This document shows positions 1 through 7,501 of a stretch of 47,874 nt of DNA, one piece after another. How positions within the stretch are numbered: the stretch's first letter is position 1; every line of letters starts with the position of its first letter. A program made the position numbers and the translations under genes. The notes beneath the pieces are model-generated. The model worked only from the letters and a program-made list of their open reading frames with translations. It searched no databases and was not told the origin of the DNA. The stretch is from the NCBI GenBank assembly GCA_028690035.1, contig JAQVCA010000012.1:1-47874 (forward strand). The letters are read 5' to 3'. The stretch comes from Comamonas sp. Its GTDB lineage: Bacteria > Pseudomonadota > Gammaproteobacteria > Burkholderiales > Burkholderiaceae_C.

Positions 1-1
1 T

Positions 2-145
2 GATGTGGAAATCGTGGTGCGCAAGGCGCCACGCAGTCATCCGCAGGGACATACGCAAGTCGTGTTTGCTTGATGCGCTGCGATTCCTTCGGCGTGCCGG
101 AGGTGGTGATGGCCGGGATGAATGTGCTGCTGGTGGGGTGGTGAT
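2..145 (+). pseudogene. C-terminal remnant of an unknown gene, apparently frameshifted
   Basis: One frame runs from the window edge to a TGA at 71-73. A second frame overlaps it and runs from the ATG at 73 to a TGA ending about 144. Read together across the shift, the last 26 or so residues (VVFA, then CDSFGVPEVVMAGMNVLLVGW) align without gaps to the C-terminus of the 81-residue minus-strand ORF at 14490-14735 (GVPDAALAGLNVLLLGW). The two frames are offset by an 8-base stretch (71-78), so this looks like a broken gene end. The family is not recognised, and the body of the gene would lie left of the window. Confidence 0.35.
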
Positions 146-164
146 GCCAGAGCCGGCGGCGACC

Positions 165-244
165 AAAAGGACACCCACTTTAGTGGAGCGGTTTTTTAAG
201 ATAAATTGACCTCTAGCGCTTACCCAGCAAGCGCGGGCAGCTAT
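165..244 (+). repeat. R1 repeat, copy 1
   Basis: This is an 80-bp repeat that begins AAAAGGACACCCACTTTAGT, forms a short CCACT/AGTGG hairpin with a T-run, and ends in CAGCAAGCGCGGGCAGCTAT. It is followed 15 bp later by REPIN A. All R1 copies in the window lie in the same orientation. Confidence 0.9.
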
Positions 245-259
245 CAAAAAAAGATTGTC

Positions 260-416
260 GTAGGTTGGATTGCGCGCAACCCAACACCACCCGGCAACTT
301 GGCCACACCACTTGGCCCATGCCAACCGCTTCACTCCTTCGGGGCTGGGGCGGTTTTTGCATGGGGCGGCAGGTGTTGTGCGAGCAATGTTGGGTTGCTG
401 GTGCAACCCAACCTAC
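260..416 (+). repeat. REPIN A (inverted GTAG-palindrome pair)
   Basis: The element starts with GTAG followed by a palindrome (GTTGGATTGC/GCAACCCAAC arms) and ends with the inverted partner closing in CTAC. That is the layout of a REP doublet (REPIN). The interior holds a C+G-rich hairpin around CTTCGGGG followed by GCGGTTTTTGC, which resembles an intrinsic terminator. Copies B-F share this structure. Confidence 0.85.
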
Positions 417-451
417 GGGGCTACGGGGCTGAGCAAAAAATAGACGCGATA

Positions 452-531
452 AAAAGGACACCCACTTTAGTGGAGCGGTTTTTTAAGCCAAATCGGCTTC
501 TAACGCTTGCCCAGCAAGCGCGGGCAGCTAT
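452..531 (+). repeat. R1 repeat, copy 2
   Basis: A full-length copy preceded by TAGACGCGAT, as before copies 4 and 6. It closes the first R1-REPIN-R1 composite and abuts a DUF3617 gene fragment. Confidence 0.9.
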
Positions 532-542
532 GGTTTTTACCA

Positions 543-667
543 TTAAGGGCTTGGGCACTGGTCGGACAGCCATGTGCCCGATTGCGTCATGTCGATCTGT
601 TCGGGCTTGCCCGCTGCGCTCTGGGTCTTGAGCCGAAATTGCCCGCTGTAGGCCTTGGGCCCTTGCA
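543..667 (-). pseudogene. 3' fragment of a DUF3617-family gene
   Basis: On the minus strand this encodes a C-terminus of DUF3617 type (GPKAYSGQF, then GKPEQIDMTQSGTWLSDQC) and stops at 543-545. It duplicates the same end of the gene at 1906-2336: bases 532-667 match 1895-2030 with about one mismatch. The coding sequence is cut at 667, where a GGGGACAGACCACGG-type REP begins, so only about 40 residues remain. DUF3617 proteins are small exported proteins of unknown function. Confidence 0.75.
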
Positions 668-689
668 AATAGGGGACAGACCACGGTTT
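667..689 (+). repeat. REP-like sequence, GGGGACAGACCACGG type, left copy
   Basis: AATAGGGGACAGACCACGG also occurs at 1497-1520, and a shorter form occurs at 1475-1490. The two sites bracket the toxin-antitoxin pair. Such sequences commonly accompany REP-associated tyrosine transposases. Confidence 0.6.
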
Positions 690-821
690 GTTTGGGTTTT
701 GATCCTTGCCCGAGTGCAAGCGAACAGCTGCGGCATCCATAGCCAGAATTCCATTCCATCCTCCTGAGCAAAAAGGCGCGGAGGATAAGCAGTGGATCGT
801 ATCGAGGCAAACTCTGTGGTT

Positions 822-842
822 TGCTATATTTCGCTTTAAAGC
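822..842 (+). promoter_or_regulatory. Putative promoter/operator of the toxin-antitoxin pair
   Basis: TGCTATATT at 822-830 reads as an extended -10 element. It is followed by the perfect palindrome GCTTTAAAGC at 833-842, immediately upstream of the toxin ATG at 854. A palindrome here is the expected place for autoregulation by the antitoxin. This is a prediction from sequence only. Confidence 0.35.
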
Positions 843-853
843 TAAAATGGGGT

Positions 854-1177
854 ATGCACGAGATCATCCACTACCTCGACGAAGCCGAGAACGACCTGTA
901 CCAGGATTGGCTCGACTCACTGCGCGACCGGGTGGCCAAGCTGGCAATTATCAAGCGTGTTGCCCGCATGGAAGTGGGCCTGTTTGGTGACTGCAAGCCG
1001 CTGCGCGATGGTGTCTGGGAACTCAAGGTCGATGTCGGTGCTGGGTATCGCGTGTACTACGCTCATGTGGGCAACATGGTGATCATGCTGACCAGCGGTG
1101 GCGACAAAAAATCGCAGAGCCGCGACATCGAGCGTGCTGTGAAGTTGTTGAAGGACTGGGAGAAGCGAAATGGCTAA
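854..1177 (+). CDS. RelE/HigB-like toxin (Gp49/DUF891 family)
   Basis: This 107-residue protein is of the phage-derived Gp49-like/HigB family, whose members are usually ribosome-dependent mRNA interferases. The conserved core is visible as LRDGVWELKVDVGAGYRVYY, followed by LTSGGDKKSQSRDIERA and a basic C-terminal helix. The ATG at 854 was chosen because it gives the usual family N-terminus (HEIIHYLDEA). An in-frame TTG at 821 would add 11 residues. The stop overlaps the start of the antitoxin gene by 8 bases, which implies one transcript and coupled translation. Toxin-first order is usual for HigBA-type modules. The pair sits between two GGGGACAGACCACGG repeats, which suggests an acquired cassette. 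Family call is firm; activity is inferred. Confidence 0.88.
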   Translation: MHEIIHYLDEAENDLYQDWLDSLRDRVAKLAIIKRVARMEVGLFGDCKPLRDGVWELKVDVGAGYRVYYAHVGNMVIMLTSGGDKKSQSRDIERAVKLLKDWEKRNG

Positions 1178-1478
1178 GACACATCGAACCCACGAGGAAG
1201 CGACGGTGGAAATGTTCCGCAAAGATCCGGAACTGGCCGCTGACTACCTAAATTCTGTGTTGGAAGACGGGGACGAGACTGACCTGATGCTGGCCCTGCG
1301 GGCCTTGAGCAAGGCGTTCGGAGGGGTGCAGGAGGTGGCGCGTCAGGCCGACGTCAATGCACACACTCTGTATCGAACACTCTCCGAGAAAGGCAACCCC
1401 GAGCTCAGGACACTCTCTGCAATTTTGAAGGCGATGGGTATGCGCCTGGCAATTCAGCCTTTGAGCCATCACGTTTAA
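1170..1478 (+). CDS. HigA-type addiction module antidote protein
   Basis: This 102-residue helix-turn-helix protein resembles the probable addiction-module antidote family. The DNA-binding region is FGGVQEVARQADVNAHTLYRTLS, about residues 50-72, followed by NPELRTLSAILKAMGMRLAI, typical of this group. It should bind and neutralise the toxin encoded just upstream and repress the shared promoter. The start overlaps the toxin stop by 8 bases. The stop codon at 1476-1478 lies inside a REP-like sequence (TTAATAGGGGACACG), so the cassette boundary coincides with the gene end. Confidence 0.88.
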   Translation: MAKTHRTHEEATVEMFRKDPELAADYLNSVLEDGDETDLMLALRALSKAFGGVQEVARQADVNAHTLYRTLSEKGNPELRTLSAILKAMGMRLAIQPLSHHV

Positions 1479-1520
1479 TAGGGGACACGTTTACGTTTAA
1501 TAGGGGACAGACCACGGTTT
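1475..1520 (+). repeat. REP-like sequences, right side of toxin-antitoxin cassette
   Basis: Two related units, TTAATAGGGGACACGTTTAC and TTAATAGGGGACAGACCACG, lie in tandem. The second matches the left copy at 667-689. Confidence 0.6.
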
Positions 1521-1535
1521 ATTGGTGGTAAGACC

Positions 1536-1616
1536 AAAAGGACACCCACTTTAGTGGAGCTGTTTTTTTAAGCCAAATTGGCCCCTAGCGCTTACCCAGC
1601 AAGCGCGGGCAGCTAT
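1536..1616 (+). repeat. R1 repeat, copy 3
   Basis: A full-length copy preceded by AGACC, much like the GACC before copy 1. It opens the second R1-REPIN-R1 composite. Confidence 0.9.
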
Positions 1617-1630
1617 CAAAAAATATTGTC

Positions 1631-1781
1631 GTAGGTTGGGTTGCGTGCAACCCAACACCACCCTGGGCCACACCACTTGGCCCATGCCAACCGCTTCACT
1701 CCTTCGGGGCTGGGGCGGTTTTTGCATGGGGCGGCAGGTGTTGTGCGAGCAATGTTGGGTTGCTGGTGCAACCCAACCTAC
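1631..1781 (+). repeat. REPIN B
   Basis: The layout is the same as REPIN A (GTAG palindrome, internal CTTCGGGG hairpin, inverted palindrome ending CTAC), but 6 bp shorter in the spacer after the left arm. Confidence 0.88.
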
Positions 1782-1816
1782 GGGGCTACGGGGCTGAGCA
1801 AAAAATAGACGCGATA

Positions 1817-1894
1817 AAAAGGACACCCACTTTGGTGGAGCGGCTTTAAGCCAAATCACCGTCTAACGCTTGCCCAGCAAGCGCAGGCAGCTAT
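1817..1894 (+). repeat. R1 repeat, copy 4
   Basis: A copy with a slightly shortened T-run (CGGCTTTAAG). It abuts the DUF3617 pseudogene exactly as copy 2 abuts the duplicated fragment. Confidence 0.88.
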
Positions 1895-1905
1895 GGTTTT
1901 TACCA

Positions 1906-2336
1906 TTAAGGGCTTGGGCACTGGTCGGACAGCCATGTGCCCGATTGCGTCATGTCGATCTGCTCGGGCTTGCCCGCTGCGCTCTGGGTCTTGAGCCGAA
2001 ATTGCCCGCTGTAGGCCTTGGGCCCTTGCATACGCACCGTGCCCTCGCCGCTGGAGGGGGGGGTGGTCGGGCCCGCCCTGGCAGCTGAAGCTCAGTTTGG
2101 TGGTGTTGGCGTCGATGCGCTGCACGTTTTGCGTGCAGCCTTTTTGCTGCGGCAGGTGGTCGGCCTCGGCCTGCGCGGGGGTGATGCAGACTTTTACGGT
2201 CTGGCCTTTGGGCCCCAGGCCCACGCCCTGCTGGGCCAGCATCTGTTCCATTTGCTTGCGCTGCTCGGGGGGCATGTCGGCCATGGCCTGTTGCATCTGG
2301 GCCATGGCGGCTTCCACCTCGCCGCTTTCGGCAATT
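1906..2336 (-). pseudogene. DUF3617-family protein gene, frameshifted and N-terminally truncated
   Basis: The minus strand encodes a DUF3617-like protein: EVEAAMAQMQQAMADMPPEQ, then MEQMLAQQGVG, TVKVCITPAQAEADHLPQ and LSFSCQGG. Its continuation GTVRMQGPKAYSGQF to TWLSDQCPSP lies in another frame. The frames switch at a run of eight G (2056-2063). With seven G the reading would be continuous (DHPPSSGEGTVRM), so a one-base indel or sequencing error is likely there. The 5' end is also missing: the usual signal peptide is replaced by a partial R1 at 2337-2357. The family comprises exported proteins of unknown role. A non-functional remnant is most likely. Confidence 0.78.
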
Positions 2337-2357
2337 AAAAGGACACCCACTTTAATT
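2337..2357 (+). repeat. R1 repeat, partial copy 5 (REP core only)
   Basis: Only AAAAGGACACCCACTTT is present. It lies inside a larger palindrome whose arms are GGCAATTAAA and TTTAATTGCC. It sits 35 bp upstream of the transposase start, the position of a cognate REP beside its transposase gene. Confidence 0.7.
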
Positions 2358-2391
2358 GCCTAAATAAACAGCATTCTTTAAACTCCTGCCC

Positions 2392-2586
2392 ATGACCCGC
2401 CCCCGCTCCTCCCTGATCTCGCTGGCCGACACGCCCTGGTACCACGTCGTCAACCGCTGCGTGCGCCGCGCCTTTTTGTGCGGGCACGCTGCGGCCAGCG
2501 GCAGCATTTTTGACCACCGCAGGGGCTGGATCGAGACGCGCATCCGTGAGCTGGCCTCGGTCTTCACCATCGACGTGGCCGCCTAG
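2392..2586 (+). pseudogene. REP-associated tyrosine transposase (RAYT), N-terminal relic
   Basis: The 64-residue frame begins MTRPRSSLISLADTPWYHVV, continues NRCVRRAFLCG and FDHRRGWIETRIRELASVFT, and ends at IDVAA. This is the N-terminus of a Y1-type REP-associated transposase, which would normally continue into the HxH motif (usually MSNHYH) and the catalytic tyrosine. Both are absent: the frame meets a TAG where the TAGACGCGAT-R1 sequence begins at 2584. Intact RAYTs mobilise REP elements through single-stranded DNA chemistry, but this relic cannot. Confidence 0.8.
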
Positions 2587-2594
2587 ACGCGATA

Positions 2595-2674
2595 AAAAGG
2601 ACACCCACTTTAGTGGAGCGGTTTTTTAAGCAAAATCGGCCTCTAACGCTTACCCAGTAAGCGCGGGCAGCTAT
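2595..2674 (+). repeat. R1 repeat, copy 6
   Basis: A full-length copy that truncates the transposase relic on its right side. It carries the TAGACGCGAT leader and opens the third R1-REPIN-R1 composite. Confidence 0.9.
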
Positions 2675-2688
2675 CAAAAAATATTGTC

Positions 2689-2845
2689 GTAGGTTGGGTT
2701 GCGTGCAACCCAACACCACCCGGCAACTGGGCCACACCACTTGGCCCATGCCAACCGCTTCACTCCTTCGGGGCTGGGGCGGTTTTTGCATGGGGCGGCA
2801 GGTGTTGTGCGAGCAATGTTGGGTTGCTGGTGCAACCCAACCTAC
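2689..2845 (+). repeat. REPIN C
   Basis: The GTAG-palindrome pair with perfect GTTGGGTTGC/GCAACCCAAC arms on the left and the inverted partner ending CTAC on the right. The interior matches REPIN A nearly base for base. Confidence 0.88.
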
Positions 2846-2910
2846 GGGCTACGGGCTACGGACTGAATTTCCTGTTCAACGTCTGACCGCTCATATATCC
2901 TGACGCGATA

Positions 2911-2990
2911 AAAAGGACACCCACTTTGGTGGAGCGGTTTTTTAAGCCAAATCGGCCTCTAGCCCTTACCCAGCAAGCGCGGGCAGCTAT
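2911..2990 (+). repeat. R1 repeat, copy 7
   Basis: A full-length copy that ends 5 bp before the stop codon of the minus-strand tetR gene. For that gene, the reverse complement (CCACCAAAGTGG stem then TCCTTTTT) could act as a transcription terminator. Confidence 0.88.
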
Positions 2991-2995
2991 GGTTA

Positions 2996-3673
2996 TCAGC
3001 CCCCGGCGCCATAGCGGCGCAGGATGTTTTCAAAGCCGGTCCAGGCACGGGGCACGGACTCCGGGCGCTGCAAGAAGCGCACGTCGTAGTGCAGCGCCAG
3101 GATCAGGCCGTGGATTTCAAACAGCACCTGGTGCGAATCGGCGTGCGCGCTGAGGTGGCCTTCGGCCTGCGCCTGTTCAATGGCGCGGCGCAGGGCGTCG
3201 TGCCAGGCGCCAAAAGAGTGCATCAGTGCCTGGCGCACCGCGCCGGCACGCGCGCTGAATTCCACCGCGCCGCTGATGTAGATGCAGCCCGAGTCCAGCT
3301 CTACGGTGGTGCGCTGCATCCAGTGGGCAAACATGGCGCGCAGGCGTGGCAGGCCGCGCGGTGCCTGCAGCGCGGGGGCAAACACCTCTTGCCGAAAGCG
3401 CCGGTGGTACTCGCGCACCACGGAGATTTGCAGCTCTTCGCGCGAACCAAAATGGGCAAACACGCCCGATTTGCTCATGCCGGTGGCTTCGGCCAGCCCG
3501 CCGATGGACAGGCTCTCTAGTCCGTGGTGCGTGGCCATGTGCAAGGCCACGTCCACGATGTGCGCCTTGGTCTGCTGCCCCTTGGGCCGAGGGCGCGCTG
3601 CAGGCGCACCCTCGGCAGGTGCTTGCGCCGCAGAAAGCATGGGGGGGGAAGAAGAGGCTTGGGACTCGGACAT
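2996..3673 (-). CDS. TetR/AcrR-family transcriptional regulator
   Basis: This 225-residue regulator has a low-complexity Ala/Pro-rich leader (residues 1-30), then a TetR N-terminal DNA-binding domain at about 34-80. The helix-turn-helix is seen in LSIGGLAEATGMSKSGVFAH followed by FGSREELQ. The C-terminal ligand domain contains RAMFAHWM and SGCIYISGAVEFSAR, as in the TetR_C_6-like group. It lies 21 bp downstream of slmA on the same strand, so it is probably the last gene of an argB-slmA-tetR transcript. Its ligand and targets cannot be read from sequence. An R1 repeat sits directly after the stop codon. Confidence 0.9.
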   Translation of the reverse strand: MSESQASSSPPMLSAAQAPAEGAPAARPRPKGQQTKAHIVDVALHMATHHGLESLSIGGLAEATGMSKSGVFAHFGSREELQISVVREYHRRFRQEVFAPALQAPRGLPRLRAMFAHWMQRTTVELDSGCIYISGAVEFSARAGAVRQALMHSFGAWHDALRRAIEQAQAEGHLSAHADSHQVLFEIHGLILALHYDVRFLQRPESVPRAWTGFENILRRYGAGG

Positions 3674-3694
3674 GACAACCCGCGCGGCGTGTGC

Positions 3695-4339
3695 TCAGAC
3701 CAGCATGGACAGGCTGGGCTCCAGGTGCTCGGTGGGCAGGCGCTGAAATCCCGAGCGCACAAAGCGCAGCAAGCGCCCTTGGGCAAAGGACAGCAGCACG
3801 CTGGCGCCCACCTGTGCGTCCACGGTGGGGGTGCTGGAGCCCAGCGCCCCGGCTGCCGGGCGCAGGCACTGGCGCAGGATGGATTCGATGCGCTCAAAAA
3901 ACTGCTGCATGCGCAGCTGCAGGCGTTCGTGTTCCCCCAAGAGGGCGTCGCCGACCATCACGCGCACCATGCCGGGGTTTTTCTCGGCAAATTGCAGCAA
4001 CAGTGCCACGATGCGCGCGGCGCGCACGCGCCCTTCTTGCGCGCCCAGGGTGCCCAGCACGGCGTCGTCCCCGGCAATCTGTTGCACCAAGCCCAGCACG
4101 GATTGCTCGATGAAGTCGAGCAGCGCTTCGAACATTTTGGCCTTGCTGGCAAAGTGGCGGTACAGCGCGGCCTCGCTCACCTGCAGGCGCGCGGCCAGTG
4201 CGGCGGTGGTGATGCGCTCCGTGCCCGGCTCTTGGAGCATGGCCGCCAGCACCTGCAAAATTTGCGTGCGCCGTTCACCGGGTTTCAAGCGAGATTTGCT
4301 GGCGGGAGCCGGGCTGGGGGCGGAGGCAGTGTCGTTCAT
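3695..4339 (-). CDS. slmA: Nucleoid occlusion factor SlmA (TetR family)
   Basis: This 214-residue protein matches SlmA-type TetR proteins: GERRTQILQVLAAMLQ, ITTAALAARLQVSEAALYRH and FASKAKMFEALLDFIE form the DNA-binding domain. These are followed by the characteristic LLLQFAEKNPGMVRVMVGD and the LLSFAQGRLLRFVRSGF segment. SlmA binds DNA sites on the nucleoid and blocks FtsZ ring assembly over unsegregated chromosome. The ATG at 4339 is preferred over an in-frame TTG at 4348. It follows argB by 31 bp, an arrangement I associate with comamonads. Confidence 0.9.
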   Translation of the reverse strand: MNDTASAPSPAPASKSRLKPGERRTQILQVLAAMLQEPGTERITTAALAARLQVSEAALYRHFASKAKMFEALLDFIEQSVLGLVQQIAGDDAVLGTLGAQEGRVRAARIVALLLQFAEKNPGMVRVMVGDALLGEHERLQLRMQQFFERIESILRQCLRPAAGALGSSTPTVDAQVGASVLLSFAQGRLLRFVRSGFQRLPTEHLEPSLSMLV

Positions 4340-4370
4340 GGGGCGCAAAGTCTGGGGGCTCTGGGTGAAA

Positions 4371-5261
4371 TTACTGGCTGCAGATCATGGTGCCATAGGC
4401 CTGATCGGTCAAAATTTCCAGCAGCATGGCGTGGGGGACACGGCCATCCACAATGTGGACGGCATTCACACCCGCCTTGGCCGCATCGATGGCGCCGGCC
4501 AGCTTGGGCAGCATGCCGCCAGAGATGGTGCCATCTTGAATCAGGGCATCGATCTGCGCCGAGGTCAGCTCGGGCAACAGCTGGCCTTGTTTGTCGAGCA
4601 CACCGGGGATGTTGGTCAGTAGCAGCAGTTTTTCGGCCTGCAGCGTGGTGGCCAGCTTGCTGGCGACCACGTCGGCATTGATGTTGTAGCTTTCGTTGTC
4701 TTCGCCAAAACCAATGGGGCTGACCACGGGGATGAAGGCGTCGTCCTGCAGCGCCTTGACCACGCTGGGGTCGATCTCGACGATGTCGCCCACCTGGCCG
4801 ACATCGTGCTCGATGCTGGGGTTGTGGTGGTCCAGCATTTTGAGCTTTTTGGCGCGGATCATGGCACCATCGCGCCCGGTCAGGCCCACGGCCTTGCCTC
4901 CGGCTTTGTTGATCAGGCCAACGATATCTTGCTGCACCTCACCGGCCAGCACCCACTCGACCACTTCCATGGTTTCAGCATCGGTCACGCGCATGCCCTG
5001 GATGAAGTGGCCTTCTTTGCCCAGGCGCTTGAGCGCGGCCTCAATCTGCGGGCCACCGCCATGTACTACCACGGGGTTGATGCCCACCAGTTTGAGCAGC
5101 ACCACATCTTCGGCAAACGCCTGCTGCAGGGCGGGATCGGTCATGGCATTGCCGCCGTATTTGATGACCATGGTCTTGCCATGGAACTTGCGGATATAGG
5201 GCAGCGCCTGCGCCAGAATTTCGGCCTTCGCCAGGGCGGGAGAGGTGGTGGTAGTGGTCAT
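4371..5261 (-). CDS. argB: Acetylglutamate kinase
   Basis: This 296-residue cytoplasmic enzyme phosphorylates N-acetyl-L-glutamate in arginine synthesis. All expected motifs are present: [10 protein letters not shown] with the phosphate-binding lysine, [33 protein letters not shown] and [11 protein letters not shown], ending with the SGGMLPKL region. The ATG at 5259-5261 gives the family length. The open frame extends further upstream but without a family-like sequence. It is the first gene of a likely argB-slmA-tetR operon and is divergent from the 5438 gene across 176 bp. Confidence 0.97.
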   Translation of the reverse strand: MTTTTTSPALAKAEILAQALPYIRKFHGKTMVIKYGGNAMTDPALQQAFAEDVVLLKLVGINPVVVHGGGPQIEAALKRLGKEGHFIQGMRVTDAETMEVVEWVLAGEVQQDIVGLINKAGGKAVGLTGRDGAMIRAKKLKMLDHHNPSIEHDVGQVGDIVEIDPSVVKALQDDAFIPVVSPIGFGEDNESYNINADVVASKLATTLQAEKLLLLTNIPGVLDKQGQLLPELTSAQIDALIQDGTISGGMLPKLAGAIDAAKAGVNAVHIVDGRVPHAMLLEILTDQAYGTMICSQ

Positions 5262-5437
5262 AAACAAACGGGCCGCAATGCGGGGGAAAAGCATATAACA
5301 GGGGCGCATTGTGCCACTGCCCATTGGCCGCGCCTGGCGCGCTACTGTGTGTGACATGGCGTGGGACATTACGTGGGACAATCGCGCCCACTTCAGCCTC
5401 CTGCTTCCTTTCTGTCCTATGGTTTTCGGCCCCATCC

Positions 5438-6538
5438 ATGCTTGAGCTTTTGCGCTACGACGCCCTGATGGCGGCCGTTGCCTCGCTGTGTACCTGCATC
5501 CTTCTGGTGCTGACCAAGTCTTGGCACGGCAGTTTTTCCATCGACAGTACCGATGGCATACAAAAATTTCATACCCAGCCCACCCCCCGCATCGGCGGCA
5601 TCGCCATCGCCGTGGGGGTTCTGGTCGGCTTTGCTGCCTCCAGCCACGACCCTGCCGCAGCGGAAAAACGCGCCATCCTCAGCGCTATCTTGCTTGCAGG
5701 CATGCCCGCTTTTATTTTTGGCCTGCTCGAAGACCTGACCAAACGCGTCTCGGTGCGTGCGCGTCTGCTGGCCACCATGGCCTCGGGGATGTTGGGCTGG
5801 GGCATTACCGGGGTGGCACTGACCCATGTGAACGTCCCTGGGCTTGATTGGCTACTGGGCTTTACCGCGATTTCGGTGCTGTTTACCGCGTTTGCCGTCG
5901 GTGGCGTGGCCAATGCCATCAACATCATCGATGGTTTTAATGGTCTGACTGCTGGGGTAACCCTGATTATGTTGGGCGCTTTTGGGCTGATTGCCCGCCA
6001 GGTGGGTGATATTGCCCTGGCCTTTTCCTGCCTGGTGATTGCTGCCGCCGTGGCGGGGTTTTTTTTGGTCAATTGGCCACGCGGCAAGATTTTCCTGGGG
6101 GATGGCGGTGCGTATTTTCTGGGGTTTGCGCTGGCCTGGATCGCCGTGCTCTTGCCTGAGCGCAATGCCAGCGTATCGCCCTGGAGCAGCTTGCTCGTTT
6201 GCGCCTACCCCATCACCGAGGTGGGCTTCAGCATCTACCGCAGGCGCTTTCTGCGCGAAGGTTACCCCGCCACCCAGCCTGACGCGGTACACCTGCACTC
6301 GCTGGCCAACCGCCGCTGGGCCAAAAAGCTCTGGCCCAACGCGTCACTGACCACCCAAAATGGTTTGACTGCACCGCTGCTGTGGCTCTATGCCCTGCTG
6401 CCGTGCAGCGCTGCCGTGTTCTTCTACACCAATTTCTGGGCCACCTTCGGCGCCTTGATCGTCAGCTTTGTGTTTTATCTGCTGATGTACCACAAGCTGG
6501 CATTTTTCCGCTGGTTTCCACGGGGCAAGCAAGATTAG
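5438..6538 (+). CDS. WecA/MraY-family undecaprenyl-phosphate sugar-1-phosphate transferase
   Basis: This 366-residue polytopic membrane protein belongs to glycosyltransferase family 4 (WecA/MraY/WbpL type), which transfers a sugar-1-phosphate from a UDP-sugar to undecaprenyl phosphate. Visible motifs are [14 protein letters not shown] near the N-terminus, [12 protein letters not shown] (the acidic loop), [25 protein letters not shown] and DAVHLHSL (the HxH loop). About ten hydrophobic segments are apparent. The ATG at 5438 follows the family N-terminus ([16 protein letters not shown]). A longer frame to 5309 lacks coding character. It converges with the glycosyltransferase that ends the secretion operon. 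The sugar is unknown, but a role in surface polysaccharide initiation is likely. Confidence 0.9.
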   Translation: MLELLRYDALMAAVASLCTCILLVLTKSWHGSFSIDSTDGIQKFHTQPTPRIGGIAIAVGVLVGFAASSHDPAAAEKRAILSAILLAGMPAFIFGLLEDLTKRVSVRARLLATMASGMLGWGITGVALTHVNVPGLDWLLGFTAISVLFTAFAVGGVANAINIIDGFNGLTAGVTLIMLGAFGLIARQVGDIALAFSCLVIAAAVAGFFLVNWPRGKIFLGDGGAYFLGFALAWIAVLLPERNASVSPWSSLLVCAYPITEVGFSIYRRRFLREGYPATQPDAVHLHSLANRRWAKKLWPNASLTTQNGLTAPLLWLYALLPCSAAVFFYTNFWATFGALIVSFVFYLLMYHKLAFFRWFPRGKQD

Positions 6539-6573
6539 CCGCTGCCCCCCACGACTCCCAGTCGGGCGCACAC

Positions 6574-7488
6574 TCAGTAAACACCCAGCAGCAGCAGACC
6601 CAGCAGCAACCAGGCATCACGGCGGCGGCGGCGCAGTTGGTAGAAGTTGCGGATCAAAAACCAGCGCTGCGCCAAGCGCGCCTCTTGCTGCGGCGCCACC
6701 AGACGCGCAATGGCCAGCACCTGCCGACGAAACCAGCGAGAACGCAGCAACGCCCAGCGCTTGCGGTACGCGCTCCAGCCTGTATTGACGCCCACTTGGT
6801 TGCTGGCATGCTGGCGGTAGTGCATGCTGGGCACCGGGTCGATGTACCAGGGCAGGCCCTGGGCGCGGCAGTAGGCATACACCAGCCAATCGTGCAGCGC
6901 CACTTCGCGCAAGGCGCCGGTGTGGGCATGCGCGCGCACCCAAGGCTGCAGCTGGGCCATGGCAGTAGCACCCAAGACGTAGGTGCAGCCGGGGCCAGCG
7001 GCCTCAAAAAAATAATCCATTGCCTTTTGCGGCTGTGCCTTGTCGATCAGTTGGCGGCGGCCATCGTCCCAGAACGCCAGCACATTCGAGGAGTACACCG
7101 CGCACTGGCCCGAGGCTATCGCTTGCCAGGCGCGCTGCAGCTTATCGGGCAGCCAGATATCGTCCTGATCGGCAAACGCCACGGCGTCAAAACCGGCGCA
7201 TTCCACCTGGCACAGCAGATGAAAGAAGTTTGCCCCCGCGCTGCCCAGGCGCCCGGCATCGGGCAGCAGCGTGACGGCGCTCTGGCGCTGGCTCAGGGCC
7301 TGTGCCCAGTCCCGTGTGCCGTCGGTGCAGGCATCCACACTGATAAACAGTGCCACCTGCACCCCCTGCTGGGTCAGAATGCTGTGTACCTGCTGCTTCA
7401 GCCACGCCATGCCGTTGTAGGCGGCCAGCAGCACGGCCACTTTGGGGGTGGCTGTAGGCGCAGCCACTGACGCAGCCCCGGCAGCCGA
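6574..7488 (-). CDS. Glycosyltransferase family 2
   Basis: This 304-residue GT-A enzyme begins VAVLLAAYNGMAWLKQQVHS and has ISVDACTDGTRDW and AFADQDDIWLPDK, where the DQDD carries the metal-binding acidic pair. The C-terminal part (LHDWLVYAYCRAQG, then YRQHASNQVG) is typical of rhamnosyl/galactosyl-type family 2 transferases. A GTG at 7488 is preferred because GAGG lies 8 bases upstream and it falls 13 bases after the tolC-like stop. Upstream ATGs at 7539 and 7596 would overlap that gene. The last residues are hydrophobic (LLLGLLLLGVY). As the last gene of the secretion operon it may modify an exported protein or surface glycan; this is inference. Confidence 0.85.
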   Translation of the reverse strand, partial: SAAGAASVAAPTATPKVAVLLAAYNGMAWLKQQVHSILTQQGVQVALFISVDACTDGTRDWAQALSQRQSAVTLLPDAGRLGSAGANFFHLLCQVECAGFDAVAFADQDDIWLPDKLQRAWQAIASGQCAVYSSNVLAFWDDGRRQLIDKAQPQKAMDYFFEAAGPGCTYVLGATAMAQLQPWVRAHAHTGALREVALHDWLVYAYCRAQGLPWYIDPVPSMHYRQHASNQVGVNTGWSAYRKRWALLRSRWFRRQVLAIARLVAPQQEARLAQRWFLIRNFYQLRRRRRDAWLLLGLLLLGVY

Positions 7489-7501
7489 CACGGCGTGCGC
7501 C

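Noticed and set aside
206..631. Open frames running through R1 and REPIN repeats (for example 206-631 plus and 1551-1859 minus)
   Set aside because: They translate the repeats themselves (KRTPTLVERFF and similar) and recur wherever the repeat occurs; no protein family.
2392..2586. Functional RAYT transposase
   Set aside because: It lacks the HxH motif and catalytic tyrosine and ends where an R1 repeat begins.
5309..5437. Extended N-terminus of the WecA/MraY-type transferase
   Set aside because: The extra 43 residues are Cys/Ser-rich without family likeness and overlap the argB promoter region; the ATG at 5438 begins at the conserved first helix.
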